From positions 1 through 64,000 of IMG/VR virus record IMGVR_UViG_3300027779_000028: 64,000 nucleotides of DNA; one strand, 5' to 3'. Origin of the DNA: a virus. The position numbers were made by a program, and so were the translations under genes. The notes under the pieces are model-generated. The model was not told the DNA's origin and searched no databases. It worked only from the letters and a program-made list of their open reading frames with translations. Shown in pieces: positions 18,952-28,796 of this stretch (positions are counted from its first letter, which is position 1; the number at the start of each line of letters is the position of its first letter).

Positions 18952-20406
18952 TTATTGCTCGAAAATAAAGAAGTTATTCGCTCCTAAAGTGCATACTGCA
19001 CGCTCAGAAAGGAAGTGAACCTCCATAGCATCAAGGCCGCTTGTAGCAGCACCTCCGGCAGAACCTGTAATCCAAGTCTTGTAGCGACGGTCTTCAGTCT
19101 CAGATGCACGGTAACGTACATGTAAGAATGGACGCTTCGCGTTTCTTCCTAAGATTTGGTCATACACAGAAGTTGAACCTGCAGGGACTAAGAGACCGTC
19201 AACGGTTCCGCTTCCTGCTGCTCCATTCAATCCTCCACGCATAGTTGGGTCGTTGAGGTATTTCCAATCAGACTTGTAGAAGTCATATCCACGACGGAAT
19301 CCTGTGAATCCGAGGTTTAATGCCATCTCCTTATCGTTATCGAATAGACCATATGAAGTACCACCCGCTCCGTAAGAGTTTTGTGCAGCTAACATATCGT
19401 CAATTTGGAATCCGAAGTTACGGTTAACAAAGACAACGTTCTCTTCAATAGCTCCTTGCTTGTCAAGTCTGCTTATGATAGAATCCCATCCTGCTAAATC
19501 TACCGGAGGGCCTCCTGTCCAAACGTTTCCACGGTTGTTTACCACGTAGAATACACCATCAGAACCTTTGTTTCCATAGGTTGTTTCGGCTATAGCTCCT
19601 GAACCTACTTCTGCAGGTACAGCTTCAATCATTGCAGTCTCCAAGTAATCGTCGAAACGAAGACGAGTCTCATGCTCAGACTTTAGATACCATAGATATC
19701 CGTTAGCGCCATTCTCTGTACTTACTTCAACCCATCCAATCTGTGCCATATCAGAACCTGATACTGCATACTTATCTTTAATGATAATAGGTGAGTTATT
19801 GAAGAAGATATCATCAGCCTCTAAAGAGCCTGACATTCCTTCAGAACCTTTTCTGAACTCAGAACCGTAGATGAAGATAGTGAACTCAGCTGCTGCATTT
19901 AAATTAGTCATACCTGCAGCATTGTAGAAGGCAACATCAATTGTAGTTGCTGTAGTTCCTGTTACAATAGCTTTAAGAGAAAGAGGAGAACTGTTAAATC
20001 CACCCGCTCCTGTTGACTGAATAAATACAGTCTGACCTTTACGGATAGCCTGTTCTGTAGGTGCTGTTCCACCTACAAGAGCGGGGTCAAAGTTAGTGCC
20101 CGGAATAGTAAATGTTGCTATAGGTTGTCCGGGAGCTGCCTGAATAATTGTAGTACACTTTTCATACTTGATGTGTAAACGTCCTTGTTCTGCCCACTCG
20201 ATGCGGTCAGAGTTAGAAGGCATCTCAGCTCCTACCATACGTAGGAAAGAAGCGAGTGTTCGATTACCATAACGCTCGAACTCTTTCTCGTATGTATCAG
20301 GAAGATACTGATTTAAGAAATCGAAGTTGGTAATATAATTGGTTGACGTCGGTACCTGTTGGGCACTCGGTTGCAACGCAAATGTTGGGTCGGCTTTTAC
20401 TGCCAT
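18952..20406 (-). CDS. Major capsid protein (HK97-fold, crAss-like type), 484 aa
   Basis: Position, length and pattern fit the major capsid protein: it follows portal and scaffold-like genes and is bounded by a strong terminator. Recognisable stretches include NFDFLNQYLPDTYEKEFERYGNR near the N-terminus (about 27-50), LYL-type GYLWYLKSEHETRLRFDDY in the middle, and a C-terminal VHFLSERAVCTLGANNFF, which resembles the end of crAss-like capsid proteins. No cleavage site is evident. The HK97 fold is family knowledge, not shown here. Confidence 0.85.
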   Translation of the reverse strand: MAVKADPTFALQPSAQQVPTSTNYITNFDFLNQYLPDTYEKEFERYGNRTLASFLRMVGAEMPSNSDRIEWAEQGRLHIKYEKCTTIIQAAPGQPIATFTIPGTNFDPALVGGTAPTEQAIRKGQTVFIQSTGAGGFNSSPLSLKAIVTGTTATTIDVAFYNAAGMTNLNAAAEFTIFIYGSEFRKGSEGMSGSLEADDIFFNNSPIIIKDKYAVSGSDMAQIGWVEVSTENGANGYLWYLKSEHETRLRFDDYLETAMIEAVPAEVGSGAIAETTYGNKGSDGVFYVVNNRGNVWTGGPPVDLAGWDSIISRLDKQGAIEENVVFVNRNFGFQIDDMLAAQNSYGAGGTSYGLFDNDKEMALNLGFTGFRRGYDFYKSDWKYLNDPTMRGGLNGAAGSGTVDGLLVPAGSTSVYDQILGRNAKRPFLHVRYRASETEDRRYKTWITGSAGGAATSGLDAMEVHFLSERAVCTLGANNFFIFEQ

Positions 20407-20429
20407 AATAGTTTTATTTTAATAATTAA

Positions 20430-21542
20430 TTAAGTAGTACGTTGTGCACTTCTTATTTTTAAACCTCGTCCTGATTCAGGGTTTACAGAACGAACTTGCA
20501 TGCCCCCCTTAGAAGTTGAATTTTGTGGAGTATTGCGTTCAGACATATTAATATTCTTTGTCTTACGCATAACTCCATCAACTGCTTCCGATTGACCCTG
20601 TTCATAAAAGAACTTGGCAAACTTTTCGGGGTTCATTGCTATCGCTAGTGACCTATGGTAACCCACGGCGTCCTTAATTAAGCCTTTTTCATCTAGATAT
20701 TGGTTTATCCAATTCATAGGTGTTTCCTGTTGCTTTTTCAATTCTGTCCTGTCTCCGGGAGCAAATGTGTAGGGACGGTCATTTAATTTGAACTCAAAAC
20801 CTTTAAATTCATCACCGAAAACTTCGTTTGTCTTTTCATTAAACCAAGCTAGTCTACGTACTTGCTCTTCCTGAGCGGTCTTCGCGTTAGCGGTATATTG
20901 CTTATACTCGGCATACTCTTCTGAGTTATCTAAAGAAGGCGACCCAATAGACTCAAGGGGAACGCTGTATTTTTCTTTAGCATCTTCAAAGAATCTCTTC
21001 GCTTTTGCAATAGTTTTCTTTTTTGCTAGTCGGATTTTTCTAATGTCACCCTCATCATCGAGGTCTTCATCAAAAGTATAATCCTCCATCATAGCGTTTA
21101 TATCCTCTTCATCAAGTCCTTCTTCCGTTGCCGTTAGATACTCCTTGATAAGATTATCGGGATTCATAGTGTCGTAGTCTTTGTTTAATTGAACAAAGTC
21201 TTTTACACCACGGCCCGTTTCTTTTTTGTACTTAAAGAACGCTGACACCTCTTCGTCCATTTCTCCGGACTCTTCTCTCGCCTCTTTTAAATCGTCTAAA
21301 GAGTTGATTTCTCTTCCTAGTCTATCGCTAATAATAGATAACAGTTCAGTCTCTTCCAATGGTGGTCTTTCTACCACAGGCACAACCTCTTCAGATGCAA
21401 CCTCTTCAGGTGCGACTTCTTCAGGTGCGACTTCTTTAGGGGCATCGTTAAAACTCTCCTCATGCTTTTCAAGCAATGAAGATTCAACTTCGGCAGCAGA
21501 TTTTTGCTCACCTTCTTCTACAAGACGTACTTTCATTTCCAT
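20430..21542 (-). CDS. Acidic scaffold-like protein, 370 aa
   Basis: Between portal and capsid genes, the usual place of a scaffold. Strongly acidic N-terminus with a Pro-Glu repeat (APEEV APEEV ASEEV, about residues 36-50). Predicted helical and charged through residue 250, with a basic C-terminal tail ending RGLKIRSAQRTT that could contact the capsid shell. No protease motif seen. A TAACTTTG promoter box lies 17 bp upstream. Identity as scaffold is inferred from composition and order. Confidence 0.7.
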   Translation of the reverse strand: MEMKVRLVEEGEQKSAAEVESSLLEKHEESFNDAPKEVAPEEVAPEEVASEEVVPVVERPPLEETELLSIISDRLGREINSLDDLKEAREESGEMDEEVSAFFKYKKETGRGVKDFVQLNKDYDTMNPDNLIKEYLTATEEGLDEEDINAMMEDYTFDEDLDDEGDIRKIRLAKKKTIAKAKRFFEDAKEKYSVPLESIGSPSLDNSEEYAEYKQYTANAKTAQEEQVRRLAWFNEKTNEVFGDEFKGFEFKLNDRPYTFAPGDRTELKKQQETPMNWINQYLDEKGLIKDAVGYHRSLAIAMNPEKFAKFFYEQGQSEAVDGVMRKTKNINMSERNTPQNSTSKGGMQVRSVNPESGRGLKIRSAQRTT

Positions 21543-21558
21543 ATGATTAGATTTTTAT

Positions 21559-21566
21559 CAAAGTTA
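21559..21566 (-). promoter_or_regulatory. Bacteroidetes-type minus-7 box TAACTTTG
   Basis: TAACTTTG on the minus strand, 17 bp upstream of ATG 21542. It would drive scaffold and capsid separately from terL and portal. Confidence 0.6.
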
Positions 21567-21591
21567 CATTAAAAATGTTAGAAAATTAGAC

Positions 21592-24027
21592 TTACCTTGG
21601 ATTGAACTCAGCAAGGTCAAACCCATCCAAGCTGTCTTCATTAGATTCGAAGTTCTGTGCAGGTAAATTATTCTTCCTTTGATTGATAAGTTTAGACTGT
21701 TGAGTATTCTGCTGACTAATCCTATCAGACTTTGCATCTTCTTTTTGAGTGTCTCTAGTTTGGATATTATTTTCAACCATACCTTTCAATTGCATCTGAT
21801 AATTAAACTCAACATTCATAAGCTGTTCTTTGAGTTGAGCCTCGTTATTCATCTTCTCAATATCAAAAGCTACCTCAGCCTGCTTAAGTTGCATCTTACC
21901 TTGAATCTCCATTTGACTCTGTTGCATAAGAACCTCCTGTGCCATCTTTTGAGACTGAAGCTGCTGTTGAGCTGCCATAGCTTGCTGTTGCATCTGCATC
22001 TGCTCCTCACGGTCTTGTTTAGCTATACGCTTCATCTTAAGAAGTTGATTAGCTAATTTTAAGTTACGTATTTCACGGACGTCAATAGCATCTTCAAGAT
22101 TAATATCTCCTTTAGATAGTGCCATATTAATATTAGACTCAAGCATTGCTTTTTGCTCTTCATCAGGAGCTATTTCAATAAAAATACCAAAGTCATATAT
22201 ATATAAATCACTAATATCTTCAAGAATACTAACATTGTATTTTCCAATTTGATTAACAAACTCTTCCTTGAAGTCAGCATACTCTAAAATGTCTGAAATT
22301 CTATATGTTAAACTTTCAGCTAAAGTCCTATACATATACAGGCTTGAGTCTAAAATATGTCTTGTAGCTGTATTAGAGTTTAAAGCCGCTAACTTCTGAA
22401 CCCCTACTAAAGCATATGGGTCAGGAGTAGAGCCATCTCTAGCCTCATTAAGCCCCGTTACATCACGAATCATCTGTAAATAATGATTCATATTTTGTAT
22501 AAGCATCTGCGCTTTGCTAGCTCCTGAACTAGATGTAAGTTGCGTGATAGGTACCTTAGCTTGGTTATAATCACCTTCCTGTGTATAACTTCTTCCAATA
22601 ACAGAACCTGTTTGGAAGTATAATCTTAAAGCATCTTCAGGATTATATGCATTACCCGTGCCTAAATCTACTTCATTTAATCCGTCAGCATCTATATACA
22701 CTCCATCAGGAACTACCTTAGATATTACTTGCTGTAACTTTAAATGTGTTATCTGAATTAAATCAGCAAAAGGAATCATTCTGCGAGTTAAAGACTCTAT
22801 CACCCCTTTGTACATACGAGGAGCTGAAGCTACATAATTAGGTATAGCATATTGAGAAGCAGATTTTGGACGTACCATATTCTCTGCAGCCTCCCACTTA
22901 AGAATGATATTGGTTCCCATAACCATAACCCCATCATACCACATATCAATAGTCTTTTCAATCTTTTCAAACCCTCCTTCTTCCATCATCTCATCCGGTG
23001 GGTTGAATTGGTCATCCTTTTCAATCATCCTAGAGCCTCCTCCTTCTAAGTTCTTTTTCTTATATACAATCTTTTTTGTGCTTTTATAATTAAAATACAT
23101 TAAAGTCGCTGTATCTCGATAGAAGATATCATTGTCATAGAACTGAGCGACATTATAGTAATCATACCAACTTTGCCCACGTTTAGAAATTTCTTCTAAA
23201 TCTTCTTTAGTAAGAGTGGGGTCTATTTTTATTAATTCTGTAATTGCAACTGTTTTTATCTCTCCCCAATAGAAACAATCTTTAAACTGAGGGTCTTCTG
23301 TGTAACTATAGACCACATTCGCGGGGTCTACATAACTTAACTTAACTCCTGTGCCGGGTAAAAATTCGTGCTTGGCTACCGATATACCCAATACCATTAG
23401 GTCATAATCTAATCGGCGCCTAATATCATCATAATGATTTTCATCAAAAATAGTGTTTACAGCTTCCTCTTCTGCAATCTCAATAGCAGGCTTATAATTA
23501 AGCTGCATATATAGCTGCAATTCCTCATCATTAGTAGGTAAATCCTCCGGATTCATAGTGAATGGGTCTAAACCTGTTTTCGCTTGGATAGTTTCAAGTA
23601 TGGGCTTTGCAGCCATCTGACCCTCAATCATATTCTGATACTTACTTCTCTTAGATTGAGATATAGCATCTTGAGCATATGCTTTAACTTTAAATAAGCG
23701 TTCAGACATACCATTAACAACGATATCCACAAACTTAGGAAGGATAGGTACAGGGGTCCAATCTAAATTTAGATAAGATAAATCTCCATCAACAGCAAGT
23801 TCATTTTTATATTTTGCAACAGATTGTTCTCCACGAGCATACAAACGTAATCTATTAAAATCACTTGCTTGATTGTAAAATCTGCATTGATTACTAGTTT
23901 TTTTAAACCATTCATATTGAATAGCTTGACCAATCTGTAGTCCAAATTCATCTGTTGCCTTCTCCGCATCAGATACAAATTGGCTAGGAAATCCGGCAGA
24001 TGACAGGTTTATATTAACGTTTTTCAT
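21592..24027 (-). CDS. Portal protein, 811 aa
   Basis: Begins 4 bp inside the end of terL, as portals often do. The core contains LNLDWTPVPILPKFVDIVVNGM (about 84-106), a crown/wing region with YVDPANVVYSYTEDPQF, and a long stem/clip region. Residues about 650-800 form a very long Gln/Met-rich coiled coil (MQMQQQAMAAQQQLQSQK), ending in an acidic tail. This resembles crAss-like portals, which carry extended Gln-rich C-termini. It would form the dodecameric DNA channel at the capsid vertex. Confidence 0.85.
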   Translation of the reverse strand: MKNVNINLSSAGFPSQFVSDAEKATDEFGLQIGQAIQYEWFKKTSNQCRFYNQASDFNRLRLYARGEQSVAKYKNELAVDGDLSYLNLDWTPVPILPKFVDIVVNGMSERLFKVKAYAQDAISQSKRSKYQNMIEGQMAAKPILETIQAKTGLDPFTMNPEDLPTNDEELQLYMQLNYKPAIEIAEEEAVNTIFDENHYDDIRRRLDYDLMVLGISVAKHEFLPGTGVKLSYVDPANVVYSYTEDPQFKDCFYWGEIKTVAITELIKIDPTLTKEDLEEISKRGQSWYDYYNVAQFYDNDIFYRDTATLMYFNYKSTKKIVYKKKNLEGGGSRMIEKDDQFNPPDEMMEEGGFEKIEKTIDMWYDGVMVMGTNIILKWEAAENMVRPKSASQYAIPNYVASAPRMYKGVIESLTRRMIPFADLIQITHLKLQQVISKVVPDGVYIDADGLNEVDLGTGNAYNPEDALRLYFQTGSVIGRSYTQEGDYNQAKVPITQLTSSSGASKAQMLIQNMNHYLQMIRDVTGLNEARDGSTPDPYALVGVQKLAALNSNTATRHILDSSLYMYRTLAESLTYRISDILEYADFKEEFVNQIGKYNVSILEDISDLYIYDFGIFIEIAPDEEQKAMLESNINMALSKGDINLEDAIDVREIRNLKLANQLLKMKRIAKQDREEQMQMQQQAMAAQQQLQSQKMAQEVLMQQSQMEIQGKMQLKQAEVAFDIEKMNNEAQLKEQLMNVEFNYQMQLKGMVENNIQTRDTQKEDAKSDRISQQNTQQSKLINQRKNNLPAQNFESNEDSLDGFDLAEFNPR

Positions 24028-26270
24028 CTAATTATTTCACTTGTTATTCCATTATTTCTATACTGAGCGAAGGTAAGGCTTAATTTTTTCGTCTTTTGCA
24101 CGGGAGTGTATAGGTGTTTTTGATTTGCCATTATAGCAAGACCCGAACTAATAGTGGCATCATAAGACGTTCTATTGCTTATATCAAACTTAGCCCAATC
24201 CTCAAGCGTTCTTACAAAAGGCATAGTTCCCATTTCATCTGTATCTCGAAAAAGACCTTCTAAATCTAACCCAACATGCTTCTCTATATATGACTCAATA
24301 GCTGAAGCATGCGCCTGTTTTATATCCTCCGAAGAGTTGGGCATCCCCCCTAGCTCTCGCTCAGTTTTGGAAAGTTTATTAAAATGCTTGTCAGGTCGGT
24401 TCATACAAAACCCTCGATACCCTCTATTCTTAAAGTGATAAAGCAATCTAGGCTTGTTATTCTCTATAAGGATAGGCATACCATAAAATACACAGGCCAT
24501 AAGAACTTCTTCGAAAAATATCTCTGCCGTTTGAGGTCTAGCTACATACTCTAAGAAAAACTCATTGGTAGGAGCTTCATCCATATGAAACTTCGTCATA
24601 CCATGAAGGGCTCCATTAGACCCCCCACCCCCTACAACTCCTGATATATCGTAAGAGTCACACCCAAAAGACCCAATATGGTCGTTTCCGGGATACTTAA
24701 TACCCCCTCTTGTCTCTACTCTATTCTGTAATACAGGATTAGGAGTCCATCCTACTCTAAATCTTCCTCGAATATCAGGATAGAAAACAACTTGTGAATC
24801 TATCTTTCCATCTTTCCATCCAAAAGACCCTTGAGTAACATACTGTTCTCGGATTAAAGACTCAGCGTAGTCTAACTGCTGATAGATTTTAGTAAGGTTA
24901 AATAGAGAAGATTTACTTTCATCCCTAAAAGCGTGTGACTCAGTGCGAGGGAACTGTCTGTAAAATTCATTTAAAGCGTCAGGGTCATTCTTTAAAGACT
25001 CTACCTCAGCCTCCCAATACGTTAACGCTCCCGAATCAATCATTAAATCGTCTATGCCTCTAACAGGTTTGAGGGGTGCATCAACTACAGGTTCTCCAAA
25101 TCGGTCAATAAATCCCTCCATATTATATTCCATAGGAATAAATAAAGAATAAAGGCCACTTCGAGTTTGTCCGTTTCCATTGCGTAGACTTGCACTTGAT
25201 TCATCGTATAGCTTCTTAAAATTATCCCCTCCCTTGTTTAATGCATTAGAAGTAGACCCCATTAAGCATTTTCCTATAACTCTACTACCTAAACGTAAAC
25301 ATGTTTTTGTAACACGCCAATTGTTTAAGATGTTATTTGGCTTTATCCATTTACCGCTCTCGTCATGTACAAGGAGTAATAGCTTTTCTCCATCGTAGGA
25401 GTTATCGTCTGTATTCTTCCAATCAATAGTGGTATCCAATCCATCCAACTCATCAATAGATAGTAGATGCATATTCTTTTTTGTAATCTTAGAGGCCGGT
25501 ATCCTAAACGCTAGCTCAGTTTTAGGTTTGTCCATACCATCTTGTATAGGCTTAAAGAAAAAGGGTAACCTATTAGCTATAGGAACAACCTTATCGGTAA
25601 ACATCTTCTTGGCATCAGAACCTGTTTTAGAAAGTATACCTACCCTAGCATCGTTGGCTAAAGTTCCGGTATTTACACACTCTGAAGACCCCATAAAAGA
25701 AAATCCTGAACGCCTAATTTTTAAGTAGGACATACCGAAACATCGGGTGTCGGCTTTACAGGCTTCCCAAAACATAAAGAATACTCTATTTGCTTCACGA
25801 AAGTCAGGAAACCCTACATCTATAGTTGCCCACTGTAAATACATATAGTGAGCCCCCGTGATATAGGTGGGTATACCATTATTCATAAACCAATGCCCAT
25901 GCTCTCTTTGGTCAAATTCCCTTTCGATATAATCTATCCACCTATCCTTAAAACCTGAGGGCATATCATTCCATTGAAATATAGATGCTATTCTAGCTAA
26001 AGGTTTAGGTAATTCAATACGTTTCCAATACTGTAATTCTTTTTTCTCTTCCGCATGTATCTCTTTAGGGGCAAGAGGAAGTCCAATATTTATTCCTGAT
26101 ACATGTATTATCTTTCCAAGCTGCCCTGTTGTGGAAATAATTATAATGTCATACTTAGAGTTGTATCCATATTGCCATGCTTTTGCACGGTTTTTTTTAG
26201 ACATAACATTAGTCGGTACTAAACTGTGTACCGTCTTATATAGTTTATTTTTTTGCTCTTTGTTCTGCAA
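24024..26270 (-). CDS. terL: Terminase large subunit, 748 aa
   Basis: DNA-packaging ATPase/nuclease. The ATPase region has RRSGFSFMGSSE (about residues 184-196) where a Walker A is expected, but the canonical lysine is replaced, as I recall for crAss-like terminases. KLLLLVHDESGKW fits Walker B and its catalytic acidic residues. The C-terminal part has FGCDSYD, consistent with the first acidic motif of the RNase H-like nuclease. Overlaps the small upstream gene by 26 bp and the portal by 4 bp. Assignment is strong from position and overall pattern; the altered P-loop is visible directly. Confidence 0.85.
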   Translation of the reverse strand: MQNKEQKNKLYKTVHSLVPTNVMSKKNRAKAWQYGYNSKYDIIIISTTGQLGKIIHVSGINIGLPLAPKEIHAEEKKELQYWKRIELPKPLARIASIFQWNDMPSGFKDRWIDYIEREFDQREHGHWFMNNGIPTYITGAHYMYLQWATIDVGFPDFREANRVFFMFWEACKADTRCFGMSYLKIRRSGFSFMGSSECVNTGTLANDARVGILSKTGSDAKKMFTDKVVPIANRLPFFFKPIQDGMDKPKTELAFRIPASKITKKNMHLLSIDELDGLDTTIDWKNTDDNSYDGEKLLLLVHDESGKWIKPNNILNNWRVTKTCLRLGSRVIGKCLMGSTSNALNKGGDNFKKLYDESSASLRNGNGQTRSGLYSLFIPMEYNMEGFIDRFGEPVVDAPLKPVRGIDDLMIDSGALTYWEAEVESLKNDPDALNEFYRQFPRTESHAFRDESKSSLFNLTKIYQQLDYAESLIREQYVTQGSFGWKDGKIDSQVVFYPDIRGRFRVGWTPNPVLQNRVETRGGIKYPGNDHIGSFGCDSYDISGVVGGGGSNGALHGMTKFHMDEAPTNEFFLEYVARPQTAEIFFEEVLMACVFYGMPILIENNKPRLLYHFKNRGYRGFCMNRPDKHFNKLSKTERELGGMPNSSEDIKQAHASAIESYIEKHVGLDLEGLFRDTDEMGTMPFVRTLEDWAKFDISNRTSYDATISSGLAIMANQKHLYTPVQKTKKLSLTFAQYRNNGITSEIIR

Positions 26271-26529
26271 ATCCCTGCTTACTATCGGTCCGACTTCCGT
26301 TACTACTCGCTAAGTTAATGTTTTCTTGTTCAACTTCAATCTTAGCTAAGATATCAAATGCATCAAATATACAGAGCTTCTTTGTCGCAGCAGCATTCTT
26401 TAGCCTGTCTGCAGCTAATTCATCTTCCGGGTCAGGCTTTATGATATCCTCTAAAGCAACCTTAATCAATTGTTCTACAGCACGTTTCCCTGCTGCAATT
26501 ATTTTTATTTTAAGCTCATTAGATTCCAT
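26245..26529 (-). CDS. Small acidic/helical protein before terL (terminase small subunit candidate), 94 aa
   Basis: Helical protein with KIIAAGKRAVEQLIKVALEDII, an acidic DPEDELAADRLK segment, and KKLCIFDAFDILAKIEVEQENI. It sits immediately upstream of terL and overlaps it. The place and size fit a small terminase subunit, but no helix-turn-helix is obvious. The role is a positional inference. Confidence 0.6.
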   Translation of the reverse strand: MESNELKIKIIAAGKRAVEQLIKVALEDIIKPDPEDELAADRLKNAAATKKLCIFDAFDILAKIEVEQENINLASSNGSRTDSKQGFAEQRAKK

Positions 26530-27088
26530 TTGCCATAGTTATCTGATGGTCATATATCCTATACAACTCCTCTCCATCAATATCAAAAGTATACTCAGAA
26601 TCAGGTGTGAAAGATATTTTAGTCCCTTTACCTACTCCCTGACTAAGGAGGTATTTATTAGGATACTCCATAATCCCCATAAGAGGCTCTTTGCTACCCG
26701 GCTTAGAAAGTAATGACTCTTCCATAGAGACAGGTTTAACAAAACAAAACCTGTCATGTGAATGCCATGAGCCATTTTGCTTATATAAGAAAAATTGGTC
26801 TGCATCCACAAAGAAGAGGTCGTCACGGAAAAAACTCTTCCCGCTTTTTCTTCTACCCTTTATATCGTTATAGAACTTAAAGACATTGTGGTGTACAAGC
26901 AAAGTGTCTCCTATTTTAATAGGACCACTATACCCTATAGGCAATTCTTTTACTATAGCCTCACGATTGGATGCGGAAGCATCTTCTTCTGAGCTGCTTA
27001 TAATAAGGTCTATTCCTCCAATTTTTTTCGTATTGGAGTAGCGCCTCCCTAAAGCAGGTTGGACGATAAAATTAAAAGGTGATTTCAT
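26519..27088 (-). CDS. GroES-like beta-barrel protein, 189 aa
   Basis: The sequence fits a co-chaperonin-like barrel: GGIDLIIS, a REAIVKELPIGYSGPIKIGDTLLVHHNVF core (GDxLLVHHN), a long mobile-loop-like basic insertion (KGRRKSGKSFFRDD), then FVDADQFFLYK and DRFCFVKPV. A second similar pattern follows (GKGTKISFTPDSEYTFDIDGEELYRI). Related phage proteins lie near packaging genes. It could assist GroEL-dependent capsid folding or be a structural barrel. This differs from the canonical short groES at 40282-40539. Confidence 0.55.
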   Translation of the reverse strand: MKSPFNFIVQPALGRRYSNTKKIGGIDLIISSSEEDASASNREAIVKELPIGYSGPIKIGDTLLVHHNVFKFYNDIKGRRKSGKSFFRDDLFFVDADQFFLYKQNGSWHSHDRFCFVKPVSMEESLLSKPGSKEPLMGIMEYPNKYLLSQGVGKGTKISFTPDSEYTFDIDGEELYRIYDHQITMANGI

Positions 27089-27318
27089 TAAAAGTTTATG
27101 TTGTACTCAATAGAAACAGGCATCGTCTCACGAAACTCTTTCCATAAGACAACAGTCTTCTCTCTTTCTATCCAAATTAAAATTGAATGGCTGTCAATCT
27201 CTTGCCGTATATGATGAATCTTATACGCTCCGCTTAAAACAGCTTGCCCTACAATGTAGTGCATAGCTCCACCTTTATAGTCAGGTCCTACAGATATTTT
27301 TCTAATATCTCGATTCAT
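27088..27318 (-). CDS. Conserved phage hypothetical protein, 76 aa
   Basis: Begins RDIRKISVGPDYKGGAMHYIVGQ and ends WKEFRETMPVSIEYNINF. The pattern looks like a widespread uncharacterised marine phage protein found just before the terminase genes. Single-domain, mixed alpha/beta. Its stop shares a base with the GroES-like gene start. No function known. Confidence 0.65.
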   Translation of the reverse strand: MNRDIRKISVGPDYKGGAMHYIVGQAVLSGAYKIHHIRQEIDSHSILIWIEREKTVVLWKEFRETMPVSIEYNINF

Positions 27319-28517
27319 ACAGGGACAGCAGATATAGTTAAATAGTCTACAGAAACTATAGTAGTAGCTGTAGGAGCTTTAGCGTATACTTCAATAAAAT
27401 CTCCCGTACTCATAAATTGCATAGCCTGTAAAGTCCCTGTAGTATATAAGCTAGAGGTAGCCTCTATCTTCTGTTCAGAGCTTGGGATTTTAACAGTTCC
27501 ATTATATAGTGCAAATTCTGCTATATCCCCTACAGTCCAACCGTTTATAGTAAAAGTAACGGTAATATTAAACATTTGGTCCGGAGAGCCATCATATCGT
27601 ATCTTAGTCTGATAACCCGCTACATTTACTTGAGTGGTCCATAAACTTGCTGTTACATTCGCTAGAAGATAGTTTAACCCATACCATTCTGTTATTACAG
27701 TTAAAGAGGTAGTCTGTCCTGCCATATTCGCTCTTGCCCCTATATATGCTTTCGCTGCAGGAAGGGTATAGGTAGTAACATCAGTAGCTGTAACGTGGCC
27801 TGTAGCATTGGTAGTAGCAGATGATATAGCTGTAAATGTCCCACCATAAGCAAGTGCGGTAGGTGTAAGAGGTGTATCAGTTCGAGCTGTGTCGTCGTGT
27901 GTGATAGAGATGACCTTATTCTCAGGAGAAACAGGTACTGCTAGTACTGTAGTTATGTATGTACCCCCGTCCAAATTAACACCATCTTCATCAGAGATTG
28001 TCAGTGGACCACCTGAGTCTGCGTCTAAGTTCCAAGTTGATGTAACTTGATTCCCCCATAACGTAGCTGTTCCTGTACTTAAAAGCACCTGATTTAGCGC
28101 TCCGCTACTACCTGCAGAGTCAATGTAAAGCAAGTTGTTTGTTATACCTGCTGTAGCCGTTAGGTTCGCAGTAGATACCAATGATGAATTGACTATATTG
28201 GTAGAGTTGACCGTAGTTATATTACCCGTAGTAGAACCAAGAGTAACTATTGTTCCCGTAGTAGAACTAAAAACACCTATAGTACCATTAGTACCATTAA
28301 CCGTAGTTGCGGTCATGATACCCGTAAGGTTGATGTTATTGGTAGCTGTATTGCCAACAGCTAATACCTCCGCTAAATCAATTGATGATTCAGCAAGAGC
28401 TATTATGCTAGCAATGGTGTAGTTCTTGGTTATATTTGAATCTTCACTATCGGTTCCAATAAGTAAATCACCGGTATCTACAACTGCGTCAATTGGGTAT
28501 GTGCTAATCCGCGCCAT
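27315..28517 (-). CDS. Tail fibre / receptor-binding protein with C-terminal jelly-roll-like domain, 400 aa
   Basis: The N-terminus MARISTYPIDAVVDTGDLLIG is shared with the fibre gene at 35015-35740 and probably attaches the fibre to the virion. Residues 45-120 are Thr/Asn/Ser/Gly repeats of a beta-helical or triple-stranded shaft. Residues about 270-400 form a compact beta-rich domain (YIGARANMAGQ, VAGYQTKIRYDGSPDQ, GDIAEFALYNGT, FMSTGDFIEVYAK) like C1q/jelly-roll receptor-binding heads. It starts 14 bp inside the end of the 88-aa gene. Confidence 0.75.
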   Translation of the reverse strand: MARISTYPIDAVVDTGDLLIGTDSEDSNITKNYTIASIIALAESSIDLAEVLAVGNTATNNINLTGIMTATTVNGTNGTIGVFSSTTGTIVTLGSTTGNITTVNSTNIVNSSLVSTANLTATAGITNNLLYIDSAGSSGALNQVLLSTGTATLWGNQVTSTWNLDADSGGPLTISDEDGVNLDGGTYITTVLAVPVSPENKVISITHDDTARTDTPLTPTALAYGGTFTAISSATTNATGHVTATDVTTYTLPAAKAYIGARANMAGQTTSLTVITEWYGLNYLLANVTASLWTTQVNVAGYQTKIRYDGSPDQMFNITVTFTINGWTVGDIAEFALYNGTVKIPSSEQKIEATSSLYTTGTLQAMQFMSTGDFIEVYAKAPTATTIVSVDYLTISAVPV

Positions 28518-28770
28518 CTTCTTTTTGTGTTATTGCTCCTGTTTGAACATTAACACTAACATCCTTGCCATATTTTTCTACAAGTTTCTCTTCCATACCT
28601 GCAAATCCTGTTTTAGTAGCCATAACCGCATCTAAAGCATCTTGTTGAGCCATAGTCGCGTCAGCGAGTTGAATTTTAGCTTGGTTAAAAGCAGAGAGAA
28701 GCTGTTGTAAAGATGTAAGTTCTTCAGCCGTAAGTTCCTTTTCAGGAGATAGTTTAATTGTATCAGACAT
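28504..28770 (-). CDS. Conserved phage coiled-coil protein, 88 aa
   Basis: LTAEELTSLQQLLSAFNQAK followed by a helical segment and a C-terminal LVEKYGKDVSVNVQTGAITQKE. This matches a pattern seen in small phage proteins with a helical hairpin and a YGKd...NlqTGei ending. Function unknown. It starts 26 bp after a TATATTTG box and is followed by a fibre gene. Confidence 0.65.
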   Translation of the reverse strand: MSDTIKLSPEKELTAEELTSLQQLLSAFNQAKIQLADATMAQQDALDAVMATKTGFAGMEEKLVEKYGKDVSVNVQTGAITQKEDGAD

Positions 28771-28796
28771 TATAATAGATTTAATTTAATTTAGTT

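Noticed and set aside
21679-22056. A plus-strand ORF opposite the portal gene
   Set aside because: Leu/His-rich shadow of the Gln/Met coiled coil on the other strand; the portal frame is clearly coding.
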